Shown here one piece after another: positions 33,062-43,859 of a stretch of 64,000 nt of DNA (position 1 is the stretch's first letter; every line of letters starts with the position of its first letter). The notes beneath the pieces are model-generated. The model was not told where the DNA came from. It saw only the letters and a list, made by a program, of their open reading frames with translations, and did no database searches. The position numbers and the translations under genes were made by a program. This stretch comes from AC-32 sp963736055 (lineage in GTDB: Bacteria; Actinomycetota; Thermoleophilia; Gaiellales; Gaiellaceae): NCBI GenBank assembly GCA_963736055.1, contig CAVTNM010000008.1:1240001-1304000 (forward strand), written 5' to 3'.

Positions 33062-36000
33062 TCAAGGCACTCGCGTGCTCATGTCGGATTGAATCTCCGT
33101 GGCCGAGAGCGCCCGGTTGTAGACGCGGATGTTGTCGATCAGGCCGGCGAAGTACTCGCCCCAGACCGAGTTGCCGCCGATCCGGAGCACCCCGCTCGAG
33201 TTGGGCATCGAGCCGGTGACCGCCTTCGAGCTCACCTGGGTGCCGTTGACGTAGAGCCGCAGCGTCGCCCCGTCGTAGGTGGCGGTCAGGAACGTCCAGG
33301 TGTTCAGCGGCACCGCAGCGGTGCCACGGGTATCGAACTCGGTGCTGGTGAAGGCGTGGCCGCTCGGGCGCTGGGTGTCGGTGTTCGAGTAGAGCGCGTA
33401 GACGAGCGCGTTCGTGTTCTGCTTGATCAGCACCGTGCGCCAGACGGTGCCGGCGGCGCTCGGGTTGACCCAGCCCTCCAGTGTCATGCCGTTGGTCAGG
33501 TCGAGCGTCGTGTTGTCCGCGACCGTCACCCAGCTGCTCGTCCCGTTGAAGCTCAGGGCGCCGCCGTACTTGCCCGTCGCGCTCCAGGTCGTGTTGCTGA
33601 GCGTGCCGTTGTTGGCCTTGCCCGACGAGTCGGGAACCGTCGTGCCGGAGCCCTGGTCGAAGTTGAACGAGACCACGAGTCCGGACGGAGGCGGCGGAGG
33701 AGGCGGCGGTGGCGGGGGTGGAGGCGGTGGAGGAGGTGCGACGTTGTTCACCGTGACCGCGACCTGCGCCGAGGTGGTCGAGTTGTTGGAGGCGTCGCGC
33801 GCGACCGCCGTCAAGGCATGCGGGCCGTTCGTGGACGTACTCGTGTCCCAGGTGATCGAGTAGGGGGAGCTCGTGTCCTCGGCGCCCAGGTTCGCGCCGT
33901 CGAGCTTGAACTGCACCCCCGCGACACCGACGTCATCGCCCGCGTTGGCGGAGACGGTGACGCTCGCCGAGACGGTCGCGCCGGCTGCCGGCGCGGTGAT
34001 CGACACCGTCGGCGGGCTGGTATCCGAGGTCGCGGCCCCGCTCGCCTCGTTCGAGGCGCTGCTGAGGTTGCCCGCGGCGTCCTCGGCCTTGACCCGGTAG
34101 TAGTAGGTGCCGGTCGCGAGGCCGCTGTCGACGTAGCCCGGCGTGGCGGTCTGCGCGATGCGGTTCGTGACGTCGGGCGTGAAGCCCGAGGTCGTCGACC
34201 GGTAGACGCTGTACTTCGTCACGCCGACGTTGTCGTTCGAGGCCGTCCAACCCAGCGTCACCTTGCCGAGGCCGCCGGTAGCGGTCAGGTTGGTCGGCGC
34301 GCTCGGCGCCTGCGTATCCTCCGACGGCGACGGGAAGCGGACGAAGCTGGCCACCGACGGGACGCCGTTGCCGTTGACGATGAAGAGCATGTAGTAGCCG
34401 GGCGGCGCGGTGTTCGCCTGCGCCGGCGGAGTTACCGTGAGCGAGCCCGAGCCCGCGGTGAAGCTGAGCGGGATGAAGCGCTGGTTCTGGTCGAAGGCGT
34501 GCGTGACGGACGGAGTCCGGATCAGCGAGACCGACTGGATGCTCGCCGCGTCGGGCGTCTGGACGGTGAACGAGCTCCCGTACTGGACCGTCGACGGAGC
34601 CGAGCTGATGGTCGGCCGCGTGCCCTTGAACAGGTACGGCGGGGAGTAGATCTCGGCGTTGGTCTCGTCGATCGCCGGCGAGCCCGGTAGCTGGCCGCCG
34701 CCGGCCATCAGCACGCGGCCGTCGGGCAGGAGCAGTGCCGTGGAGTGGTACTCGCGGCCTACCTCGAGCGGGGCGACCGTGCGCCAGGTCTCGGTGGTCG
34801 GATCCCAGATCTCCGCCGGCTTGACGGCCTTGCTCAGGTCGACGCCGTCGGAGGTCGTCATGCCGCCGCTCGTGAACACCGTCCCGTCGGGCAGGAGCGT
34901 CAGGTTCTGGTACGCCCGCGGGAACGCCATCGGCGCGGTCGAGCGCCACGTCGGGTTCGCCTGGTTCATGTCGAGCACGGCCGTGTCGGTCTTGGTGTTG
35001 TAGGTCTTGGAGCCGGCGAAGTCCGGGTCGGCCCAGGTACCGGCCTTCATGATCTTCCCCGGGCGGTACATGACCGCGCTCATCCCGTCGAACGGGCTCG
35101 TCCCGATCGACGACCACGTTCCCGTCGACGGGTTGAAGATCCGCGTCGTCGTGTCCGGGCCGGCGTCGAGGACGCGGCCGTCCGCGAGCAGGAACATGAA
35201 GGGGTAGAGCGGCGAGGTCAGCTTCGCGTCGTCGAAGTCCGTCCAGCTGTTGCTCACCGGGTCGTAGATCTCCGGGAGCGAGTTCACGGAGGCGTCGGAG
35301 AACGGCGGCGCCGCCCCCGGCCGGTCCTGCACGATGTTGTCGCCCGAGAACACGAGCACGCGGCCGTCGCCGAGCTCCGTCGCCGTCGGGTACCAGCGGC
35401 CGACGCTCATGTTCGGCGCGGCGCTCCACGTGTTCGTGCTCGAGTTGAAGATCGAGGCATCGGGGATGCCAACGTCGGCCGCCTGGTGGCCGCCGGCGAC
35501 GAAGGTTCGGCCGTCGGCCAGCAGCACGTGGCCGGAGCAGAAGGTGTTGACCCCGTACGGGACCGGCGTGAACGACGACGTTGCCGGGTTCCAGATCCGC
35601 TGCGAGTTCGGAGCCGCCGCGAACCCGTCCCAGGCGACGACGTTTCCCGTGGGCAGGAGCGACATGTGCACGGCCACGATCGGCCAGGCCTGCGGCGCCG
35701 ACCACTGGCCGACCTGTGCCGGGTCGGGCGGCGGAGCGGGCGGGCCCGTCGACGGCACCACTTCGATGGCCGCGATCTCGGGATCGTCGGCCGAGCCGTA
35801 GATCGACTGGATGTTCAGGACACCGTCGGTTACCTGGACTCCCGAGATGGTCTTGACCAGCGCGGTTCTCGTGGCTCCCGCCTGCGCGCAGATGTCGAGA
35901 TTCGAGATGTCCGGGCTCGCCCCGGTATCCGGCAGGTCGACGCTGAAGATGCGCTTGCCGACGCAGTTCCCCGAGACGATGTTTCCGTAGTAGATCTCGA

Positions 36001-39000
36001 CGAAGTGAAGCTTGACGTCGTACGTCCCGTTGACCACCGGGATGTCGTAGCCGAAGCTGCCCCAGCGCTCGTTCTGGTAGAGGGCCTGGTCGTTCGTTCC
36101 GCCGATGGTGGCGGTCGTGGAGTTGGTGTTCCCACCGGTGAAGTACTGGTCGGCCGAGAAGGCCGTGCCGGTGGAGCTCGTGTAGGCGCCGCCGCCGGCA
36201 TTGATCCGGACCGTGCTGAGCGGCGTCGAGCCCGTCCCCGTCGTGAAGCCCCAGCCGACCGAGCTCGCGAGCGCCGTCCCGTCGCTGGCCTTGATGGTGG
36301 CGGCGAGGTTTGCCGTGTAGCTCGTGGACGGCGAGAGCTGCGCGTTCGGCGTCAGGGTGGCTTTCAGCGTCGCCGGGTCATACGCGACGCCGGCTGCGAC
36401 CGTGCTCCCGCCGGGCCCCTTGAGCGTGAAGCTCGAGGAGGTGATCGTGCTCGCGTCCATCCCGCGCGAGAAGGTCGCGGTGACGGCCGTCGAGGTGCTC
36501 ACGCCGGTGCTCCCGTCGCTCGGTGACTGGGCGGTCACCGTCGGGGGCGTTCCGGGTGGAGGCCCCGAGGAGGGGACTACCTCGATCGCGGTCAGCTCCG
36601 GGTCGTCGGCCGAGCCGTAGACGGACTGGAGGTTCAGGAAGCCGTCCGAGACCTGGACGCCGCTGATCGTCCTCACGTACGCGGTGTTCGGCCCGCCCGA
36701 CGCGAGGCAGACGTCGAGGTTCGCCACGTCCGGGTTCGTTGCCGTGTCCCCGACGTCGATGCCGAACACCCGCTTCCCGATGCAGCTTCCGGGAACGACC
36801 GTGCCGTAGTAGAGCTCCGCGAAATGAAGCTTGACGTCGTACGTCCCGTTGACGACCGGGATGTTGTAGCTGAAGGCGCCCCAGCGCTCGTCCTTGTAGA
36901 GCGCCTGGTCGGTGGTCCCGGAGATCGCGGCCGAGGTCGAGTTCGTGTTCCCGCCCGCGAAGTACTGGTCGGCGAGGAAGACGTTCCCGGTCGAAGAGGT
37001 GTAGGCGCCCCCGCCGGCGTTGATCCGCACGGCCACCGGCGTCGCCGGCGCGGCCGTCGTGAAGCTCCAGCTGACCGGGTTCGTCATCGCCGTGCCGTCG
37101 TTCGCCTTCGCGGCGGTGGTCGACGGTCGCCGTGTACGACGTCGAGCTCGCGAGAGCCGACGACGGGGTCAACGTCGCCGTCTGGGAGTTGCTGTCGTAC
37201 GACACCGTGGCCGCGACGCTCGTACCGTCGGCCTTCTTCAGCGAGAAGCTCGAGCCGTTGATGGTGGTCGCGTCCATCGCGCGTGAGAACGTGGCGCTGA
37301 CCGGCGCGTTGGTCGAGACTCCCGTCGCGCCGCTCGCGGGGCTCGTCGAGACGACCGTCGGCGGTCCGGGCGGGCCGCTCGCGCCCGTCGGCACGACCTC
37401 GATCGCGGCGATCTCGGGATCGTCTGCCGAGCCGTAGATCGCCTTGATCCTGAGGAAGCCGTCGGGCGCCTGGACGTTGCTGAACGTCTTCACGAGCGCG
37501 GCGTAGAACGTGCCTGCCCCCGCGCAGATGTCGAGGTTGGAGAGGTCGGGGTTGACCGCCGTGTTCTGGATGTCGACGCTGAAGATCCGCTTGCCGACGC
37601 AGCTCCCCGAGATGTAGTACATCTCGACGAAGTGCAGCTTCACGTCGTACGTGTATCCCGGTGTGACCGGGATCACGTAGCTGAAGTTCCCCCAGCGCTC
37701 GTCCTTGTACAGCGGCTGGTCGCTCGTGCCGGTGATGGCGTGCGTCGTCGAGTTCGTGTTGCCGCCGATGAAGTCGGTGTCCGCGACGAACGGGTTCCCG
37801 CCGGCCGATGTGTAGGCGCCGCCGCCGGCGTTGATACGCAAGGTGGTCGGCGGCGGGATGCTCGAGAAGGTCCACGAGTACGTGAAGGCGAGCGAGCGCC
37901 CGGCCGAGGACTTGACCGCGGTGCTCAGCTGTGCCGTGTAGCTCACGCCGTTCGCCAGAGCTGCAGACGGGGTGAGGGTTGCCGTTCGCGTGGCCGAGTC
38001 GTAGGCCACGGTCGCCGGGACCGACGAGCCGTCCGGGCGCTTCAGCGTGAAGGTCGACGAGGTGATCGTCGTCGCATCCATGGTCGTCGAGAAGGTCGCG
38101 GTGGCGGTGGTGGAGACCGCGACGTTCGTCTGTGCGTCAGACGGGGTCGTCCCGCTCACGACCGGGTCGGCAGGGTCGTCGAGGCGGATGTTCGAGGCCG
38201 GGGTCGTCGGGACGACGCCCATGTCCTCGAGGACGTTGGTGGTCGTCTGCTGGATCCGCACGTCCGGTTCGCCCGTCCCCTCCGCGTTCAGCGCCAGGCC
38301 GCGCGACCACTGGTTGGTGCCCGTGTCGAAGACCAGCGCGCCGCTTGCGGCCGTGTACTTGGTCGCGTTCGAGGTCGCAGGCCCGGTCGTGTAGCTGGCG
38401 CCGTTGCCCTGGATCAGGTTCCCGTTCGCAGCCGAGGCCGATAGCGTCTTCACGCCGATCGGCTCGAACCCGTTCACGACCCGGGAGTCCCACTCCCAGC
38501 CGACGAGCGTCGAGCCGACGTTCGTCGACGAGCCCGCAGCCTGCGACTGCAGGGACGTGTAGCGGAACACGCGGTCCGTGCCCTGCGCTGCGTTCACCGT
38601 CAGTGGGAAGAAGGTGCTGCTGTTGTCCCCGACGTACATTGCGCCGAGGAGGGCGTTCTCGGGGTTGTTCGGCCCCGCCGGGTCGCGCCAGGTCGTGGTC
38701 GCGATGCCGCTCGGGTCGGGGCCGCCGCTCTCGATCGTCTTGTAACAGACCTGGACGCGGTTCTGGCCGCCGTTGGGGCCGTTCTCGAACCGGGTCTTCC
38801 AGTAGATCCCGTTTGCCCCGAGGTCGAAGAGGCCCACGCCGGCGTCGCGCGCCTGCTCCAGGGCGCTGCGCATGGCGGGGGTGTAGTACTCGTCGTGCGC
38901 GCCCATCATGTAGGCCTCGTGGTTCTTGACCCGGGAGCCGTTGAGCTCCATGTCGGTGTTGGACTGGTACGCGACGTCGTAGCCCGAGCGCTCGAGCCAG

Positions 39001-40040
39001 GAGACCGCCTCGTAGTCGGTTCGCGTGTACCAGTCGTTGAACGTGGTCGTCGCCGCGGTGCGCGCCTGCTCGAACGGGCGGTCGAACGACACCTTCACCG
39101 CTCGAGCGGTGCCCGAGACAGTCACCGGGCCGGTCGAGTTGAAGGTGTAGAGCGACTTGCCGCCGTAGTTGTTGTACGACTCGTAGGTCGCGATCGGGAC
39201 GCCGTAGAGGAGCTGGCTCGCCCGGCTGTCGTCGCGGACGACGAAGATGATCTCGTTCTCCGCGCCGTTGTCGTTCCGCTGGAGCCGCACGAGGTAGACG
39301 CCTGACGGCCAGGTGGCCGTGGTCGAGATCGTGGCCGAGACCGACCAGTTCGAGCAGTCGAGCAGGCCCGTCGTGCTCGCGGCGGAGGTGCAGGCGGGCT
39401 GCGCGGTGCCCGACAGGTTGGTCAACGTCGAGAACAGGCGTGCGCCCGAGCCGCCGTAGTACCCGCTGCGGTAGACGTACGCGTTGTACGAGACCCCGGA
39501 CGCCGTGTTGACCTTCAGGCCCACCGACTCGCCGTGGTTGATGCTCTGCGCGGTGGCAAATCCCTCGATGCCTCCTGCGGCCACGGTCGGGGTGAAGCCG
39601 AGCTTCCAGTCGGTCGTGCCCGGATAGCAGTTCTCGAGCACGACGGCGTTGCCGCTCCCGCAGGATCGCGGCGCCGGCGTGGACTGGACGGTGAGCGAGT
39701 TCGCGGACTCGGTGCCGGCGTTCACCGCACGCGCGAGGTAGTAGTAGGCAGTCCCGTTCACGGTCGTCGTGTCCGTGAACGACGTGCCGGTGACGCCTCC
39801 CGCGGGCGTCACGAGCGTCGTGATCGAGGCCGGGCTCGTCCCGCGATAGAGGGTGTAGTGATCCGCCCCGCTCACGGGCTGCCACACGAGCTCCACCCGG
39901 CCGTCCAGGGCAAGGCCGGTCAGGCCTGTCGGTGCCGCAGGCTGAATGGCCGCCCGTGCCCCGCCCAGCAGCATCACCCCTGCGATGACGAGCACCGGCA
40001 GCAAACGAACGACGTGAAGCCGCCCCATCACGAGCATCAT
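33062..40040 (-). CDS. Giant secreted copper-radical oxidase with DMFase-like, Big_5, malectin and LamG modules (one +1 frameshift)
   Basis: About 2,325 aa once a single extra base near 37121 is removed; the two halves then join as TATVTTAAKANDG. Order: signal peptide, FnIII, an N,N-dimethylformamidase-like C-terminal domain (about 39660-38190), three Big_5/malectin pairs (38170-35755), a kelch-type galactose/glyoxal oxidase domain (35720-34330), FnIII, an Ig-like domain, a short proline linker and LamG. The oxidase has the complete site: Cys in NTFCSGH (35537-35539), Tyr in GRWYPTA (35390-35392), Tyr-His in REYHST (34745-34750), and His in VTHAFDQNQR (34499-34501). It should form the Cys-Tyr radical cofactor and oxidise a primary alcohol or aldehyde of a glycan, releasing peroxide. 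The start could be ATG 40040 or 40028. Confidence 0.82.
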
Positions 40041-40250
40041 CCCGCCCGATCCCGGCTCCAACAATTCCCCAGACGGCCAGAACGCGCAGGCCCGCGCGGG
40101 CGGACAACCCCCCGAACGTCTAGCTCCTCGCCGCCCGAACAGTCTTTGGTTTCTGGCCTTCACGCGTGCCCATGAGGCTCCTACTGTCGGTGCGAAAACG
40201 GCGCGAGGGGCGCTGTGGTCATACGTGCATCAGACCGGGGAGAGGGAGAG

Positions 40251-41707
40251 TTGAACGTTGCTGCGGAACGCGTGGCGCCGGTAACGGCACCGCGGACAGG
40301 GCTGAAGAGGGGTCGTACCTGGATTCTTGCGGGCGGGGATCTCCTCGCTCTCGTGCTCGCGTACGCGACGACGTACGCCGTCGCCGCGCAGGTCGGTGAC
40401 CTTCCGCCGGTCTCGGCGCCCTCCTGGTTCCTGGTCTCCCTGGCGATCGTCGCCGTCCCGGCCTGGATCGCCGTCTTCACCGCGTACCACCTGTACGAGA
40501 ACGACAGCCTGAAGATCTCGGTCGCGAGCTTCGACGAGGTGCGGGACATCTTCCACGCCATGCTCGCCGGCTCGCTGATCTTCCTCGTGCTCTCGCAGGG
40601 CCTGCGCCACCTCGCCGGCTGGTGGGTGTACTCGGCGGTCGAGGCGGCGCTGTTCCTGATCTCCGCGCTGGTGCTCGTGCCCCTCGCACGCGGCTCGATC
40701 CGCAGCTGGGTCTTCCCGCGTCTGATGCAGTCGCGCCGCACGCTCATCGTCGGGAGCGGCGCGGAGGCGAAGCTCGTGCACCGCAAGCTTCAGGCCCACC
40801 CCGAGTACGGGCTGGAGGTCGTCGGCTTCCTCAACGGCCGGCGGGACGGCGAGCTCGGCCCGATCCTCGGCGCGCCGAGCGACGTCGCAGAGGTCGTCGA
40901 CGAGCTCGAGATCGACCGCGTCCTGCTCGCCTCCTCGGTCGCGAGCCACGAGGAGATGCTCGACCTGGTGCGCACGGTGCGCCGCCCCGACGTCCAGGTC
41001 TCGATCGTGCCGCGCTACTTCGAGATCTTCACCTCGCACGCGACCCTCGACGACGTCGAGGGCATGCCCGTGGTCACGCTTGCCGCCGATGCGGCTCGGG
41101 CGGAGCTCCCGGCTGCTGAAGCGCGGCTTCGACATCTGCGTCTCCGGCCTGGCGCTCGTCCTGCTCTCGCCGCTCCTCGCGGCGATCGCGCTCGCGATCC
41201 GCCTCGACAGCCGGGGCCCGGCGCATCTACCGCCAGCCGCGCCGCGGCCGCGACGGCTGCACGTTCCAGATCGTCAAGTTCCGCACGATGTTCGTCGGCG
41301 CCGAGGAGCAGCGCCACGCCGTGCGCCACCTGAACGAGGTCGACGGGCCTCTGTTCAAGGCGAAGGCCGGCGACCCGCGCGTGACCAGGATCGGCAGCTT
41401 CCTCCGGCGGACCAGCCTCGACGAGCTGCCTCAGCTCTGGAACGTCCTCCGGGGCGACATGAGCCTCGTCGGGCCGCGGCCGTTCGTGGTCTACGAGGCC
41501 GACCAGATCACCGGCTGGGCGAGCCGCCGGCTCGACATCACGCCGGGCATCACCGGCCTCTGGCAGGTGCTCGGCCGCAACGACATCCCGTTCGACGAGA
41601 TGGTCAAGCTCGACTACCTCTACGTGACGAACTGGTCGCTCTGGTGGGACCTGAAGATCCTCTGCCAGACGATCCCGGTCGTCCTCGGCAAGCGGGGGGC
41701 CTACTGA
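40251..41707 (+). CDS. Polyprenyl-phosphate sugar-1-phosphate transferase (two +1 frameshifts)
   Basis: The TTG start at 40251 has a purine-rich GGGGAGAGGG site upstream. The first part has four to five membrane helices and a Rossmann-like region (RTLIVGSGAEAKLVHRKL). The frame then shifts near 41081 into RSSRLLKRGFDICVSGLALV and near 41223 into CTFQIVKFRTMF, followed by DEPQ-type DELPQLWNVLRGDMSLVGPRP. Total length 1457 bases fits two single-base insertions. The intact protein (485 aa) is a WbaP/EpsL-type initiating transferase that puts the first sugar phosphate on undecaprenyl phosphate. It heads a tightly overlapping operon to 46.6 kb. The shifts may be consensus errors. Confidence 0.82.
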
Positions 41708-42540
41708 TGGCCTCGATCGCGGTTCCCGCCGAGCTGACGGTCGAGCTGCCGGGCGACGAGCGTGTCGCGCCGACGTTCATCGCCGACTACCCGATCGCCT
41801 TCGTGATCCCGGCGTACAACGAGGCCGAGAACGTGCCCCGGCTGTTCGCCGACCTCGAGGGCCGCCGCTGGCTCTTCGGCAATCCGGGGACGCGCGTGTT
41901 CATCGTCGACGACGGGTCGGCAGACGCCACGCCGGAGCTCGTCGAGGGCTACTCCGGCCCGCTGCCGGTCGAGCTCGTCCGGCTCGAGCAGAACCAGGGG
42001 CCCGGGCGCCGCGTTCCGCGCCGGCTTCGGGCGCGCGCTCGAGGCGCTGCCGGAGGAAGGCTTCGTCGTCACGCTCGAGGCGGACACCACGAGCGACCTC
42101 GCCGCGCTCAGGCCGATGCTCGCCGAGGCTTCCGCCGGGGCAGAGCTCGTCCTGGCCTCCTGGACGATGGTGAACGTCAGCCGCAAGCGGCGGGTACTGA
42201 GCGCCGGTGCCGCCTACGTCTTCCGGCGCGCGCTCGGAATCGAGGCGCACACGGTCTCGTCCTTCTTCCGCGTCTACCGCGCCTCGGTCCTTCGGCGCTG
42301 CCTTCGACCACTACGGCGCCGGCCTGATGCGCGAGCGCGGCTTCGCCTGCAAGGCCGAGCTGCTGGCCAAGCTGGCGCGCCTCGGGGCGAAGATCGCCGA
42401 GGTTCCGGTCGACCTCGACAGCGACCGCCGGGTCGGCAAGAGCAAGATGCCGGTCTTCAAGACCGTCGTCTGCCTATTTCCGCATGCTCGCCCGCCAGCG
42501 GCGCGAGCGCGGGGAAGAGCTCCTGGGAGAGGTCGCGTGA
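41707..42540 (+). CDS. GT2-family dolichol-phosphate-mannose-synthase-like transferase (three +1 frameshifts)
   Basis: Starts at ATG 41707 (TGATG overlap) with YPIAFVIPAYNEAENVPRLF and VFIVDDGSADATPE. The frame shifts near 42006 (then AAFRAGFGRALEALPEEGF and TLEADTTSDL), near 42293 (then AAFDHYGAGLMRERGFACK) and near 42471 (then AYFRMLARQRRERGEELL), ending at TGA 42540. 834 bases equals 277 codons plus three extra bases. The DxD metal motif is in LEADTTSD. The joined protein (about 276 aa) resembles DPM1-like GT2 enzymes that charge polyprenyl phosphate with a sugar, suiting the GT39-like transferase two genes on. Confidence 0.75.
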
Positions 42541-43859
42541 GCCGCCCGTCGGTCGGCATCGTCGGCGGCGGCATCCTCGGCATGACCGCTGCCTACCGGC
42601 TCGCCGAGGCCGGCGTGCGGGTCTCGCTCTTCGAGCGGGCAAGCGACCTGGGCGGGCTCGTCGGCTCCTTCGACTTCGACGGCCGTCGCGTCGACCGCTT
42701 CTACCACGTGATCCTCCCGAGCGACGACCGCGTGATCGGCCTCGCGGAGGAGCTCGGCCTCGGCGACCGCTTCCGCTTCCGGCCCACGAAGGTCGGCTTC
42801 TACGACGACGGCCGGCTCTTCTCGATGACCTCGCCGAAGGAGTTTCTGACCTTCCCGGTCCTGCGGCCGTGGGAGCGGGCGCGGCTCGCGGCCTTCGTCG
42901 CGCGCTGCCAGCTGAAGTCGACCTACGACGACCTCGACCAGGTTCCGCTCGTGGACTGGCTGCGGCGGCTCTGCGGCCGGCGGGTCCTCGACAAGCTCTG
43001 GCGCCCGCTGCTCGACTCCAAGTTCGACGGTCGCTACGACGACCTGCCCGCGACCTACATCTGGGCGCGCTCGCGCCGGATGTCGACGACGCGCGACAAG
43101 TCCGGCCGTGAGGTCATGGGTTGGCTCGAGGGCGGCTACCAGACGCTGATCGACGCGCTCGAGAACCGCATCCGCGCGCTCGGCGGCGAGGTTCACGCCT
43201 CCACGTCCGTCGAGCAGATCGCCGGCGACGGCGGGCGGGCGACCGGTCTCGTCGTCGACGGCCGCTTCCGCCCCTTCGACCACGTGCTCTGCACCCTCGC
43301 ACCGCCGATGGCGCGTCGGCTGCTGGCACCGGAGCTCGCCGAGCGTGCGCCCGGCGACCATTGCCGCTACCTCGGCGTCGTCTGCACGCTGCTGCGCGTC
43401 TCGCGCAGCGTCAGCCCCTACTACCACCTGAACATCACCGACCGGCGTGTGCCGCTGACGACCGTCGTCGAGACCACGCACGTGGTCGATCCCGAGCACG
43501 TGGGCGGCCACCTGGTCTACGCGTCCAAGTACGTCGACCCCTCGCATCCCGACCTGGAGCGGCCGGTCGAAGAGATCGAGTCCGCCTACCGGCGACACGT
43601 GAAGACGATCTTCCCGGACCTCCGCGACGAGGAGATCCTCGGTGCGGTCGTCCAGCGTGCGCGGGTCGTCGAGCCCGTGCACCTCGTCGGCGGCGCCTCT
43701 CGCCTGCCGGAGATCTTCCCGGTGCCGGGGCTCTCGCTCGCCTCGACCGCGCACGTCTACCCGGAGATCGTCAGCGGCCAGGCCGTGAGCGGCGTCTCCG
43801 AGCGCGTGGTGCCGGGCATCCTCGAGCGGCTTCCGGCCGAGCAGAAGGAGGCCGCGTGA
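42537..43859 (+). CDS. FAD-dependent amine-oxidase-like oxidoreductase
   Basis: A 440-aa protein from GTG 42537 (overlaps the preceding stop). The N-terminal Rossmann motif VGIVGGGILGMTAAYRLAEAG and the FERASDLGGLVGSFDFDG segment place it in the protoporphyrinogen-oxidase/HpnE/UDP-galactopyranose-mutase-like group. The C-terminus ends with the FAD-contacting segment IVSGQAVSGV. Proteins like this occur in actinobacterial polysaccharide operons next to DPM-like GT2 genes. The substrate is unknown; a sugar or polyprenyl intermediate is inferred from context. The stop overlaps the next GTG. Confidence 0.82.
   Translation: MSRPSVGIVGGGILGMTAAYRLAEAGVRVSLFERASDLGGLVGSFDFDGRRVDRFYHVILPSDDRVIGLAEELGLGDRFRFRPTKVGFYDDGRLFSMTSPKEFLTFPVLRPWERARLAAFVARCQLKSTYDDLDQVPLVDWLRRLCGRRVLDKLWRPLLDSKFDGRYDDLPATYIWARSRRMSTTRDKSGREVMGWLEGGYQTLIDALENRIRALGGEVHASTSVEQIAGDGGRATGLVVDGRFRPFDHVLCTLAPPMARRLLAPELAERAPGDHCRYLGVVCTLLRVSRSVSPYYHLNITDRRVPLTTVVETTHVVDPEHVGGHLVYASKYVDPSHPDLERPVEEIESAYRRHVKTIFPDLRDEEILGAVVQRARVVEPVHLVGGASRLPEIFPVPGLSLASTAHVYPEIVSGQAVSGVSERVVPGILERLPAEQKEAA

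Noticed and set aside
37020..41110. Extra ORFs within the giant secreted genes on both strands
   Set aside because: They are shadow frames created by repeats and by the frameshifts; removing single bases joins the real domains.
40251..41707. Programmed ribosomal frameshifting in the sugar transferase
   Set aside because: Two shifts in one gene without slippery heptamers or downstream pseudoknots, and the same +1 pattern in unrelated genes, favour sequence error.
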